NCBI GenBank assembly: GCA_963930185.1 | Contig: CAWVLT010000044.1 | Span: 1-64,000, forward strand | Source: JAGZEG01 sp963930185 | GTDB lineage: Bacteria > Actinomycetota > Coriobacteriia > Coriobacteriales > UMGS124 | Reading direction: 5' to 3' | Length of the DNA: 64,000 bases | Part shown: one piece after another, positions 54,546 through 63,132 of the stretch | Numbering within the stretch: position 1 is the stretch's first letter | Layout: every line of letters starts with the position of its first letter | Notes under the pieces: generated by a model | What the model saw: only the letters and a program-made list of their open reading frames with translations | Databases searched by the model: none | Told to the model about the DNA's origin: nothing | Translations under genes and position numbers: made by a program

Positions 54546-54639
54546 CGGCCGACTGCTTCTCCAATGCGCCTACTATGGCGATGGGGCCACCGGCGAGGGG
54601 GCTTGATGACGCCTCTCATATATTGTTGATGTCAGACTC

Positions 54640-54668
54640 TTGACAGGCATTCTAAAGAGGAATATAAA
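54640..54668 (+). promoter_or_regulatory. consensus sigma-70-type promoter of RNA ligase gene
   Basis: TTGACA (54640-54645), 17-base spacer, TATAAA (54663-54668): nearly perfect. It leaves a leader of about 110 bases before the ligase ATG, in which CCAACAAG (54697-54704) pairs with CTTGTTGG (54737-54744). Confidence 0.75.
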
Positions 54669-54786
54669 CTCATCAATACATGAGTCTTAGCAATATCCAA
54701 CAAGCGGCATGGCTCTCAGGCTTGGGCTCTGTCTGCCTTGTTGGGCGAGGTGAAGTCTGCGTTGTTCTGGCTGGCGGGCACTCGAC

Positions 54787-55839
54787 ATGAAAGGATGGGC
54801 GGTCGTGGGGAGGAAACTGGCGTCGGTTCAATACGTGCACGATGTGTGGCCAATCGAGGGTGCGGACTCCATTGAAGCCATAGGCGTCCTAGGCTGGACG
54901 TGCGTTGCAAAGAAAGGCGAGTTTGCGGTGGGGGACAGCTGCGTCTATTTCGAGATAGACTCGTTTCTCCCAATTGACGATCATTTCGAGTTCCTCCGCG
55001 CAAGCAGCTATAAGAATAGCGAGCTGTTGGGCGAGGGTTTTCGCCTCAAGACCCAGAAGTTCCGCGGGCAGATCTCCCAAGGGCTGGCGCTGCCCTTGAG
55101 TATTCTCCCAGAGGGGAATTATGTGCTTGGCCAGGACGTGACCGAGCTTTTGGGCGTTCGCAAGTGGGAGATAGCTGAGTTCGCGAGCAGCAACGGAACG
55201 ATCATCGGGGGCCTTCCGGTGGGCCTGCCAAAGACGGAGGAATCGCGTGTGCAGGCAGAGCCCGGTTTGATCGACGAGTTTGTCGGCGTGCCCTATTACA
55301 TCACAACCAAAATGGATGGCACAAGCGTCAGCATGTTTCTAATTGACGGACGCTTTGGGGTGTGCGGTCATAATTACGAGTACGCCGATGACGGCAGGTG
55401 CTCATTTTGGGATTATGCGCGAAAGCATGACATAGAGAGCAAGATGCGCGATCTTGGCATTGGCGATGTCGTTGTGCAGGGCGAGTTCTGTGCCGCCGGC
55501 ATTCAAAAGAACCCGCTGAAGCTTACCAGGCCCGAATGGTATATATTCACCGTCTATGACCCACTTACTCGCAAGCATTTCTCCCTGGACAGAATGACAA
55601 GACTTTGCGACAGACTTTGCCTGCAGGTTGTTCCCGTTGAAGAGCGGGGTGACGACCTGCCCTACAAGGACATAACGGCGCTGCTCGAGAGGGCTCGTGG
55701 TAACTACCCAAGCGGAACGACGAAGGAGGGGATCGTGATCAGGCCGCTTGTTCCTGTGTACTCAAAGACGCTGGGCGGGCCTTTGTCTATGAAAGTGATC
55801 AATAACGACTATCTGCTCAAGAAGGCAAAGCGCGAATAG
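54787..55839 (+). CDS. RNA ligase, DraRnl (Rnl5)-like
   Basis: 350 residues. N-terminal OB-fold-like domain (about 1-125: SVQYVHDVWPIEGADSIEAIGVLGWTCVAKKGEF..., GFRLKTQKFRGQISQGLALPL), then a nucleotidyltransferase with the AMP-accepting Lys175 in TTKMDGTS, and later motifs GDVVVQGEFC, EGIVIRP and LSMKVINNDYLLK. This order (OB domain first) is that of the Deinococcus DraRnl family, which seals 3'-OH/5'-phosphate RNA nicks. The ribosome-binding site is weak and the leader is structured, so translation may be controlled. Located among XRE regulators and decayed genes. Confidence 0.88.
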   Translation: MKGWAVVGRKLASVQYVHDVWPIEGADSIEAIGVLGWTCVAKKGEFAVGDSCVYFEIDSFLPIDDHFEFLRASSYKNSELLGEGFRLKTQKFRGQISQGLALPLSILPEGNYVLGQDVTELLGVRKWEIAEFASSNGTIIGGLPVGLPKTEESRVQAEPGLIDEFVGVPYYITTKMDGTSVSMFLIDGRFGVCGHNYEYADDGRCSFWDYARKHDIESKMRDLGIGDVVVQGEFCAAGIQKNPLKLTRPEWYIFTVYDPLTRKHFSLDRMTRLCDRLCLQVVPVEERGDDLPYKDITALLERARGNYPSGTTKEGIVIRPLVPVYSKTLGGPLSMKVINNDYLLKKAKRE

Positions 55840-55858
55840 GTACGTCCAGGTCGAGAAG

Positions 55859-55902
55859 GCTGCGCATAAGCTCGGCAAACTCGGCTCGAGTTTATGCGCA
55901 GC
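55859..55902 (+). terminator. hairpin after RNA ligase gene
   Basis: 11-bp perfect stem GCTGCGCATAA/TTATGCGCAGC with a 22-base loop, 20 bases after the ligase stop. The sequence also shares similarity with 56840-56910 (see the ribbon-helix-helix remnants). Confidence 0.65.
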
Positions 55903-56082
55903 TCAATTGGCGTGCGGTTGTCGTACATTAGATGGCCGAGATGCGGCATCAAAGGGCCAGTGGCAGTTGGCCCAGGATTGCCGCGCCTATGTTGATGCGG
56001 GCTTTGACGCCCATCATACTTTGCTTGTGTGGCTGTCCCTGTGTCCTCGGTCCTCTGCTCATATACATAAGGTGCTGAGCTT

Positions 56083-56115
56083 TGTATTAGCAGCATAGAG
56101 CAAAATGCTAATACA
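56083..56115. promoter_or_regulatory. operator-like inverted repeat upstream of first XRE gene
   Basis: TGTATTAGCA (56083-56092) and TGCTAATACA (56106-56115), a perfect 10-bp dyad just before the XRE gene at 56160, flanked by AGCT/TAGCT. Followed by TTAGTAGTAA, which also occurs before the second XRE gene. Likely autoregulatory. Confidence 0.6.
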
Positions 56116-56159
56116 TAGCTTAGTAGTAATGTATGGCGGCAGGAAATACTGTGAGTGGC

Positions 56160-56429
56160 ATGAAGACTGACGTGCCACATGACTACTCGCGCTTTCTCAG
56201 CCAGCTGGGACTGAGGATCCAGCAGCTGCGCAAATCAAGAAAGATATCCCAAGAGCAGCTTGGCGAGCTCATAGGCGTGAGCCGCGTCTATGTCGGCTAC
56301 ATCGAGCAGTCAAGGGAGATCCCGAACCTTGAGCTGCTCTATAACATCGCAGCGGTGCTTGGTGTCGGACTGGATGAGTTGTTCGTCGGCATCGAGATTG
56401 GTGCTCCAACGAGAAGCAGAAACGCATGA
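56160..56429 (+). CDS. XRE-family regulator, copy 1
   Basis: About 89 residues from the ATG at 56160 (a GTG at 56151 or ATG at 56133 are alternatives). HTH: RIQQLRKSRKISQEQLGELIGVSRVYVGYIEQSREIPNLELLYNIAAVLGVGLDELF, the SinR/Xre pattern. It shares the order and most residues with the next gene at 56526, a tandem paralog. Preceded by a perfect dyad that is a candidate operator. The 55903-56082 stretch holds no supported gene. Confidence 0.8.
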   Translation: MKTDVPHDYSRFLSQLGLRIQQLRKSRKISQEQLGELIGVSRVYVGYIEQSREIPNLELLYNIAAVLGVGLDELFVGIEIGAPTRSRNA

Positions 56430-56483
56430 CCACCGTGGTTTTTGAAGGCCGACATCTGACGTGCCTCGGCAGCGTGATAAATG

Positions 56484-56498
56484 CTAACTGACAGTTAG
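56484..56498. promoter_or_regulatory. operator-like dyad upstream of second XRE gene
   Basis: CTAACTG-A-CAGTTAG, followed directly by TAGTAAG, which resembles the TTAGTAGTAA found before copy 1. A perfect 7-1-7 dyad, different from the one upstream of copy 1. Confidence 0.55.
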
Positions 56499-56525
56499 TA
56501 GTAAGTTCGCCTATGGGAACATAGG

Positions 56526-56771
56526 GTGTCCGGCATGGAAACTAGGACGCCCGATGACTACATGCGCTTTGTTGAGGACCTTGGCGCAAATATCAGTCGC
56601 CTTCGCAGGGAGAAGGGCTTATCCCAAGAGGAGCTTTGCGAGCTCATTGGCATAAGCAGGGTTCACATGGGCTATATCGAGCAGGCGAGAAGGACGCCGA
56701 GCCTCGAGATTCTCTACGACATCGCTCGAGCGCTTGGCGTAGGCGTGGGAGAGCTCTTTCCTGCACGCTAA
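56526..56771 (+). CDS. XRE-family regulator, copy 2
   Basis: 81 residues from GTG at 56526 or 78 from the ATG at 56535. NISRLRREKGLSQEELCELIGISRVHMGYIEQARRTPSLEILYDIARALGVGVGELF aligns without gaps to copy 1, with the DY-RF start also shared. Different upstream dyads suggest the two repressors have diverged in DNA target. Confidence 0.8.
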   Translation: MSGMETRTPDDYMRFVEDLGANISRLRREKGLSQEELCELIGISRVHMGYIEQARRTPSLEILYDIARALGVGVGELFPAR

Positions 56772-56837
56772 TCGACCTGATTTGTGTTTGCGACCTAGTG
56801 ACGTGCTTATGCGGGGTGCCTGTCAACCTCGGATACT

Positions 56838-56935
56838 CGCGGTCGAGGTCGAGGAGGTTGCGCGTAAGCTTGGACCGGGCCGCTCGGAGTTCATGCGGGG
56901 CGCTATTGACGATCGGCTTGCCGCAGGTAGGGTAA
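56838..56935 (+). pseudogene. ribbon-helix-helix antitoxin remnant
   Basis: VEVEEVARKLGPGRSEFMRG followed by AIDDRLAAG reads like the helical half of a CopG/RHH protein (V-E-x-I-A-x-x-L-G-x-S-R-S-E-F-M-R-x-A-I). No proper start and the frame then drifts. A related but worse copy (VQVEKAAHKLGKLGSSLCAA) is found at about 55847-55905, after the RNA ligase gene. Confidence 0.4.
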
Positions 56936-56967
56936 ATCCGGTAACGGTGCATGCTCATTTTGCTGTC

Positions 56968-57020
56968 AATCTGGACAAATCTCGACACACGGCAAAGCGA
57001 TGTCGAGATTTGTCCAGATT
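56968..57020. repeat. long intergenic inverted repeat 3
   Basis: Perfect 20-bp arms AATCTGGACAAATCTCGACA (56968-56987) and TGTCGAGATTTGTCCAGATT (57001-57020) with a 13-base loop. Between the convergent XRE copy 2 and flavoprotein genes, so it could act as a bidirectional terminator, though it has no T run. Third of the long hairpins in this window. Confidence 0.88.
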
Positions 57021-57187
57021 AAACGCTATTGGAATTGGCGCAGGCGAGCCACTCTGACGTGAGTGTAAGATCATCGGTTCGCCTGCGCCTTTGGTGTCTG
57101 ATCGCTGCAAGGTCAATTCAAGAGTTCGTTAGCAAGTGGGTGGGATTGATCCCCCAAGCTGGCTTTCTTTATACAGACGATCGACTT

Positions 57188-58921
57188 CTAGTCCGCCGCG
57201 ATTCCGTCGGCGCCCATGTCTCCGGTTTCGTCAGCTGTCTGGATGGTAGTCGCCTCAGGCATAACAGACTCGATAACGATACCTTCGTTTTCGATATAGG
57301 TGGCTGCATTATTGGCCGCTGCACGTCCGCTCCAGAAGGCGAAGGCGCTTGCCCAACCGGAATCAAGATGGTTGTAATCGCAGCCATAGCATCCGCCTGC
57401 GTCGTTGCCGATGACGTAAAGTCCAGGAATAGTCATCATTTCGGCGTTAACGGCCTCTAGCTTTTCGGTGACCTTGACACCACCGGTGGTATTGAGAATG
57501 CCGCAGATCATCTTGCACATATAAAACGGAGGCGTCTGCACCTTATGCATGTTGTTGACATCCTTATGGAACCACCAGTCGACGCCTTCGTCCACAGCGG
57601 CGTTGTACTCTTTAACCGTTGCGACCAGTTTTGCAGCATCAATTCCTGCGGCCTCCGCCAAGCCTTCGATGGTGTCAGCACGAATGATATTGCCTGATTC
57701 CACGGCAGCATCGAGAGCGGCCGAAAGACCCTCAATAGGATCGTTATGGGAGGGCGTATAGACGGTTGTCTTGATGGTGGGGTTGTTTTCCATCATCTCA
57801 ACCATGTCGGAGTCGAAGAGTGAATAGTACATACCATCAGGCTGGTAGATGATCTTGTAATTCGATTCATTGGAGAACCGATCGGCGAGCTTGTTGACAT
57901 AGAGATAGGGTTCACGTGCTGCACGATGTACAGGGCTGTCAATGACCTCTCCCTCTACCTGTTCGATAGTGCAGTCGTAGAAACGGATACCTTCCTCTGC
58001 GGCCCCTGCAGCCCAGGCCATACGGATACCTTCGCCATAATGGCCACCCATGCCGCCAGCAACCTTGTGACCTTGGGTTCCGCAGGCGAGCGCTTCATTG
58101 TGCCCGCAGTATTTCTCGAGCATCTCGGGACTGTTGGCAAATCCGCCAGTTGCAATGATGACAGCTCCGGCGCTTACTTTGACTACATTACCGTCCTTAT
58201 CTGTGCATGCAACGCCGATGACGCGTCCGGAGTCATCTTGAATGAGATTGTTTGCATGCGTTTCGAGCAAGAACCGAGCGTTGTCAAATTCCTCGGCTTT
58301 GGCAACGAGCTTGTTGGCGAGGTGAATTCCACCCTTAGCATAGTTGCCATTGGCATCTTGATTCAGGAACATGATGCCTGCCGAGCCGCCGGGACCGCGA
58401 AGGCCCCACATGACACCGCCATCCGCGATGGTGCATCCTACATCATCGACAAGCCAGTCGATTGATGTGGCGCATTCTTCGGTGAACATGCGAACGAGCC
58501 TCGCATTGGCGCGCCAGCGGTTGAAGTCCATGTGATACGTGTAGGCATCAAGCGGGCTCTGAATCTCGTCACTCATCCCTGCTTCCTGCGTTGCCTTGCA
58601 GTCAAGCGTGTAGTGCGCCTCGACTCCGTAAAGGCCACCGCCGAGATAGCCAAAGTTTTCGACACCAATTACGTTAAGGCCATTTTCTGCCGCCTGCACG
58701 ATCGCGCACATACCGGCACCTCCGGTGCCGATTACAACAACGTCACATGCATATTCGGTTGCATTTTCTGTATCAAGGGGAATGATCTCCAAGCTCTCAC
58801 CAGCTGTTTCTTCGGCAAAGGCGGGAGAGACGGCGAGCGACGCGCCCTTCAGTGTGCCAGCAGCTATGGCTGTTGATGCTGCCCCTACGACGAAACCTCT
58901 TCTCGAGACAAGCTCACCCAT
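57188..58921 (-). CDS. Tat-exported FAD-dependent reductase
   Basis: 577 residues; AAAGGAGT before the ATG at 58921. Tat signal VSRRGFVVGAASTAIAAGTL; FAD motif CDVVVIGTGGAGMCAIVQAAENGLNVIGVEN; second FAD segment AVIIATGGFANSPEMLEKYCGH; C-terminal GLYVIGNDAGGCYGCDYNH. No FMN_bind domain. Same strand as, and 139 bases after, the exported OYE-like gene, so the two are probably one operon and may act on the same substrate or pass electrons. Substrate unknown. Confidence 0.9.
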   Translation of the reverse strand: MGELVSRRGFVVGAASTAIAAGTLKGASLAVSPAFAEETAGESLEIIPLDTENATEYACDVVVIGTGGAGMCAIVQAAENGLNVIGVENFGYLGGGLYGVEAHYTLDCKATQEAGMSDEIQSPLDAYTYHMDFNRWRANARLVRMFTEECATSIDWLVDDVGCTIADGGVMWGLRGPGGSAGIMFLNQDANGNYAKGGIHLANKLVAKAEEFDNARFLLETHANNLIQDDSGRVIGVACTDKDGNVVKVSAGAVIIATGGFANSPEMLEKYCGHNEALACGTQGHKVAGGMGGHYGEGIRMAWAAGAAEEGIRFYDCTIEQVEGEVIDSPVHRAAREPYLYVNKLADRFSNESNYKIIYQPDGMYYSLFDSDMVEMMENNPTIKTTVYTPSHNDPIEGLSAALDAAVESGNIIRADTIEGLAEAAGIDAAKLVATVKEYNAAVDEGVDWWFHKDVNNMHKVQTPPFYMCKMICGILNTTGGVKVTEKLEAVNAEMMTIPGLYVIGNDAGGCYGCDYNHLDSGWASAFAFWSGRAAANNAATYIENEGIVIESVMPEATTIQTADETGDMGADGIAAD

Positions 58922-59060
58922 GATGCAACTCCTTTCATGGCTAACTAGCGGCGGGACATCGCCGTATGCAGTCGGAGGCGATATCCCGCCACGACATTCG
59001 CTGGGTCAAGCTAAAAACATGCGCAGGATCGCGTTTGGTCCGGGGCAAAATGCCGTCGGC

Positions 59061-61298
59061 CTATAGCGCGCGTCCTACATCGTTGCCGCCGCGGATAGCA
59101 AGCGCGATGTTGAACGGCTCGTTACAGTCTCCGATGGCATACTTCTCTGCGATGTCGATCTCATCCAAGAGCCCTGCGTTGGGCAGCGGATCGGCAGCAT
59201 TGATAATGCTATCGCAGGCGATCTGCGCATCCACGCCATAGCCAGAACGAATAGTGATGCCACCTTCTTCAATAGAGATGATCTCAGAGCTCGGCCATAC
59301 CTTGAGGCCAAGCGAGTAGAGGGAAGTAAGCATGAAGCGCCGGGCATGCTGGGACTGTTGGAGATCAAGATCTTCGTTGGCACTCGGGGTTACCATGATG
59401 ACCTTCTTGCCGTGCACCATGAGCCACAGAGTTGCGTCAAAGGCCTGGGCGTTCGAACCGTATACCACCACCGTGTTTCCGGTGTCATCACCCATGAACG
59501 CCTCGTATGGCAGGATCGGAACGCCTTCTCCTTGGATCTCGAGCACTGCCGGTTGAGATCCAACTGCCAGAACAACGGCATCGGGTGCGGCGCTAGCGAT
59601 GGTATCCGCAGTGACCTCGGTGTCGAGAATGACCTCAACTCCGTTGATCTCAAGCTGCCGAGAAAGATAGGCAACCAGGTCATCCAGATTCTCGTGTGGG
59701 CCCTTGACCGCGTTTGCGGTCGGCAGCTTGCCGCCGAGCATGCCTGTCTTTTCGTATAGGGTAACTTTGTGACCGCGTGCGGCGGCGATACGTGCTGCCT
59801 CCATGCCTGCAGGGCCACCGCCAATGACCATGACATTCTTTGGATCACTGGACAGAGGAGGAAGCTCGTAGGTCGCAGGGCCATTTTCGGTCATGACGCG
59901 CTGGGTCAGGGCGTTGACGCGACAGTAACCCATCTCGCGGTTTGCCTCGTTGCTGCCAATATGACAGTGCAGGCAACGACAGCATGGGGCGATTTCATCA
60001 AGGCGGCCCTCGCGTAGCTTGTTGACATATTCAGTGTCAACGGTAAGCGGACGGGTCATGGTGTAGTAGTCGACTTTGCCCTCTTCGAGTGCGTTCTCGA
60101 AGAAGTCGGGGGCATGGGCGGGATCCATGTACGTGACCGTGCCGATGGGGATACTGACGACCTCCTTGAACTTTTTGGTCACATCGAGCAGCATACCGGC
60201 GCCCTGGTGGGCTCCATCGAGCAGGCCTTGGAAGTGACGGTCGAAGTTGTACTGATAGCCCCAAGGGTTCATCCCCTCGAGACCTTTGAGGATGAAGTAG
60301 AGATCGCTGCCAAATTGGGTGGGGTGATAGTCCTTGATTCCCAAGCGGATGCACAGGGCATCCATTCCGGCGGCCTCAAAGGCCTGGGCGAATGCCAGTT
60401 CTTCCTCAAAGGTCGTTTGCTGGTTATAGGGAAGGTTGACCTCAATGTCGAGCGCACTGAATGCCTCGCCTATGTTGTTGGTCAGGTTGTCGTTGTCGAC
60501 GATGCCCTCCATCAGCGCTTCGATAATGAAGTCGTCGCCGCAGGCTTCCTTAATTTTCTGAACGGTTTCCACAACTATGCGGGCACGATTCTCGATGCTC
60601 TGCGGGCCGTAATCGTCAGTGCGGTGGTTATAGTAGCGTGACAAGAACTGAGTGCAGAGGGTGTTGCCGGTCATATGGAAGCCGATCCCTTTGAATCCCA
60701 TCTCTTTGAACCACTGGCAGTATTCCACGGCCCCCTGCTGGAAAACCTCAATGTCTTCGACGGTCATTTCATCACAGGGCTTCACGGGCAGCGGTACAAA
60801 TTGCACACCATAGTAGGTTCCATACTGGGCACTCTCTTCGGCGAGGGCCTTTCCCCATGCCATGACTTCATCGCCGGTTACCCCATTGGGTCGTTCGGCG
60901 GTTGGCGACGGGCTGAGCCAGTCAATATATTCCATCATGATGAACTCAACTCCGCCCTTAGCGAAGTTGAGGTAGTACTGATACATCTCATCAGTCGGGC
61001 CATTGAGGTAGGTTGCCGATCCAGCTGCCGATTTCATAATGCGGTTGCTCAACTCAAGAGGGCCGAACTTCAGAGACGAGAAGAGGGTGGTGAGCTCCTT
61101 GGTATTGGAGCGCCAGTCGGATTCATCTTGTGGGTTTACATATGCCTGTGGAATAAGCCCTTCGACGAGCGTTGCGGAAACACCATCGGTCGCCACGGGA
61201 GCCTCCTCGGCATATGCTGGCAGTGTTGCAGCAAAAGCAACCCCTGCTCCGGTGGCGCCCGCTACTTTAATTGCGTCTCTGCGGGTAATGCTTTCCAT
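59061..61298 (-). CDS. Tat-exported Old Yellow Enzyme-like flavoprotein with [4Fe-4S] and FAD domains
   Basis: 745 residues; GGAGAGGAG before the ATG. Tat signal ITRRDAIKVAGATGAG (1-30). Residues 70-430 are an OYE/2,4-dienoyl-CoA-reductase FMN barrel (SNRIMKSAAGSATYLNG, QFLSRYYNHRTDDYG, IENRARIVVE). Cysteines 439/440, 442, 445 and 459 hold the cluster. Residues 488-745 form the FAD domain (VMVIGGGPAGMEAARIAAARGHKVTLYEK). Unusual points: the HxxHGYL substrate loop reads HMTGNTL (208-214), and the second Rossmann loop, normally GGGxxGxE for NAD(P)H, reads VVVYGSNAQAFD (610-621). Export plus this loss argue against NADH as donor. Confidence 0.88.
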   Translation of the reverse strand: MESITRRDAIKVAGATGAGVAFAATLPAYAEEAPVATDGVSATLVEGLIPQAYVNPQDESDWRSNTKELTTLFSSLKFGPLELSNRIMKSAAGSATYLNGPTDEMYQYYLNFAKGGVEFIMMEYIDWLSPSPTAERPNGVTGDEVMAWGKALAEESAQYGTYYGVQFVPLPVKPCDEMTVEDIEVFQQGAVEYCQWFKEMGFKGIGFHMTGNTLCTQFLSRYYNHRTDDYGPQSIENRARIVVETVQKIKEACGDDFIIEALMEGIVDNDNLTNNIGEAFSALDIEVNLPYNQQTTFEEELAFAQAFEAAGMDALCIRLGIKDYHPTQFGSDLYFILKGLEGMNPWGYQYNFDRHFQGLLDGAHQGAGMLLDVTKKFKEVVSIPIGTVTYMDPAHAPDFFENALEEGKVDYYTMTRPLTVDTEYVNKLREGRLDEIAPCCRCLHCHIGSNEANREMGYCRVNALTQRVMTENGPATYELPPLSSDPKNVMVIGGGPAGMEAARIAAARGHKVTLYEKTGMLGGKLPTANAVKGPHENLDDLVAYLSRQLEINGVEVILDTEVTADTIASAAPDAVVLAVGSQPAVLEIQGEGVPILPYEAFMGDDTGNTVVVYGSNAQAFDATLWLMVHGKKVIMVTPSANEDLDLQQSQHARRFMLTSLYSLGLKVWPSSEIISIEEGGITIRSGYGVDAQIACDSIINAADPLPNAGLLDEIDIAEKYAIGDCNEPFNIALAIRGGNDVGRAL

Positions 61299-61471
61299 GG
61301 CTTCTCCTCTCCCAGGCGCCGTCTACTGAATGCGGCGCTTTGAGGTCAGAGTAGCCAAGGTTTTCAAGAATATGCGCCTTGATGGTTGTTCGATATCGCG
61401 AAGGGTATAGGTTGAGAATACGCCTAATCCATTCGCGGATTGGAGGGTTGACAGCCCGGGGCGGCTTATCC

Positions 61472-62854
61472 TCACTGCTTGCTATTGTTCGAGCTCGTGG
61501 GAAGGAGCTTTTCCATTAACTCCTGGCGCGAGTGGACGTTTGCCTTGCGGTAAATATTCTTGATGTGTCCTCTTACCGTGCTGCAGGACAGGAATAGCTT
61601 GTCGGCAATTTGTTGTGGAGTCTCCCGGAGAAGCAGATGGCTTGCTATTTCAGTTTCTCGTGCTGTGAACCCGAAGGAATGCATGGCAACAGCAGAGTCG
61701 CCTTGTCTTGGCATGCCGCTGGGATTTCTATCCATGACAGATTGGATTTCTGCCTTTCTTGTACGCTGCGCGACAAAAGCCAAGATGCCGGAAACGAGCA
61801 GCAGAAAAAGGGATATCACCTCGATTGTCGCAAACGGGGAAGGCCCTATGCTGCTCAGTGATTCGCACACGGTCCCAATAAGAGCGCCCAAGAGTGTTGA
61901 TGCTGACAGGGAGCAAAAGATTGCCGATGGAAGGAGGCAGTCAGGGAGGTTGTACTCCTTTGTCGCTTCGGCAGAGGCATGAGCTAATGACAAGAACAAA
62001 ACTTCCTGGATGACCAGTGTGACCGCTTTAATCGGCCCGAGATACCACAGGCCAAGTAGCGGCGCGGGAAGTAGCACTAGGGCGGTGATGAGAAATGCGG
62101 GGATAACAAGTTGTGTTTTGTAGAGCCGCAAGCGAACAAGGAAGGTTCCAATCACAACTCCTACAAGGGGTGCGATGAGATGAATGAGCGTTTGGATATC
62201 GGGGCTTAGGGCCCCCATCGACATGAACAGGTAGCTTGTCGCAACAGATATCATCGTAATTGCGGTGAATCCGAGAAGCGGCATGCTTGTGGTGCGAATT
62301 TCTTTCATCGGGCATGTACCCGAACCACCTGCGCCATTGACAGATGGATCTGGGATCATGCGATTAGGCATGTCGTTGAGGAGCATGGCAGATATGAACG
62401 GGAATGTAGCGAAGAGGTAAAGGAGAAGTGGCGGGGGAATTGGGAGAGAAAAACAGCAGCTAAAAAGGTCGCCAACGAGGACTGCGATGCAGATGTCGAG
62501 CGGATCAGATGCTGTTCCCATAAAGCTTCTCAGGCTTATGATCTCCAGCATAATGAGTCCTGTTGCTGAGAGAAACGACCCGAAAAACCACCACATGGAC
62601 TCAGGCAATGTCATGAGTATAACTAAGCCGAGCGAGGTTGATACGGCTAGGGGACACAGGATGGCGGGGGCTGTCGGATTGACTCGGCGCAGCGCGATGG
62701 GACCCAAGATGGCAACGATTGTCGAAACTAGTAGGTAGAATGCAAAGGTTGCAGAAAGCCCGGCCCCGTCTCCAGGATAGGTAAAGGCGTTTTGGTTAAC
62801 ACAACCTTTTCCAACTGCCCAGAGAAGTGCAAATCCGATGACCGATGACGACAT
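61472..62854 (-). CDS. LuxR-family regulator with membrane sensor domain
   Basis: About 460 residues from the ATG at 62854 (GAGGGGAGGGGGG upstream); the frame stays open to 63070 through non-coding hairpins. About twelve transmembrane helices, then LuxR HTH (FTARETEIASHLLLRETPQQIADKLFLSCSTVRGHIKNIYRKANVHSRQELMEKL). It lies upstream of the exported OYE-like gene on the same strand (173-base gap) and is the likely regulator of that operon. Confidence 0.9.
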   Translation of the reverse strand: MSSSVIGFALLWAVGKGCVNQNAFTYPGDGAGLSATFAFYLLVSTIVAILGPIALRRVNPTAPAILCPLAVSTSLGLVILMTLPESMWWFFGSFLSATGLIMLEIISLRSFMGTASDPLDICIAVLVGDLFSCCFSLPIPPPLLLYLFATFPFISAMLLNDMPNRMIPDPSVNGAGGSGTCPMKEIRTTSMPLLGFTAITMISVATSYLFMSMGALSPDIQTLIHLIAPLVGVVIGTFLVRLRLYKTQLVIPAFLITALVLLPAPLLGLWYLGPIKAVTLVIQEVLFLSLAHASAEATKEYNLPDCLLPSAIFCSLSASTLLGALIGTVCESLSSIGPSPFATIEVISLFLLLVSGILAFVAQRTRKAEIQSVMDRNPSGMPRQGDSAVAMHSFGFTARETEIASHLLLRETPQQIADKLFLSCSTVRGHIKNIYRKANVHSRQELMEKLLPTSSNNSKQ

Positions 62855-62879
62855 ATCCCCCCTCCCCTCGAGATCGCTT

Positions 62880-63130
62880 TCATTATAAGTAATGATTAGA
62901 GGGAGAAGGTTTTGGTGAACGCTTTTGTCCGGGCACTTCACTCGGACGCAGGGGAGGGGAGTGCGATAGAGTGGGGCCTGCGACGGCCCCCGTCGGGGGC
63001 TGGCGACAACCGCCGCCGGCCGCCGCGCGACTCCGCCGCTGCAGTAGAGGACCCCTGCGGGGCCCATCATAAAGCCCCTGGCTATGCCGGGGGATTATTA
63101 CTCCGGCTGAGATGGGGCTGATTATGCTCT
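62880..63130. repeat. hairpin-rich remnant, IS200/IS605-end-like
   Basis: GC-rich stretch between the two LuxR genes, abruptly different from the AT-rich DNA to its right. It contains CCCCCGTC-GGGGGC, a CCCCTGC-GGGGCC stem, and AAGCCCCTGGC-TAT-GCCGGGGGATTATTA (described in two halves around 63073-63100), which looks like the subterminal hairpin of an IS605-type element. No transposase remains. Probably a relic or a short non-autonomous copy. Confidence 0.45.
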
Positions 63131-63132
63131 AC

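Noticed and set aside
62855..63070. N-terminal extension of the LuxR gene at 61472
   Set aside because: The extension translates GC-rich hairpins; ATG at 62854 has a strong ribosome-binding site and starts the membrane domain.
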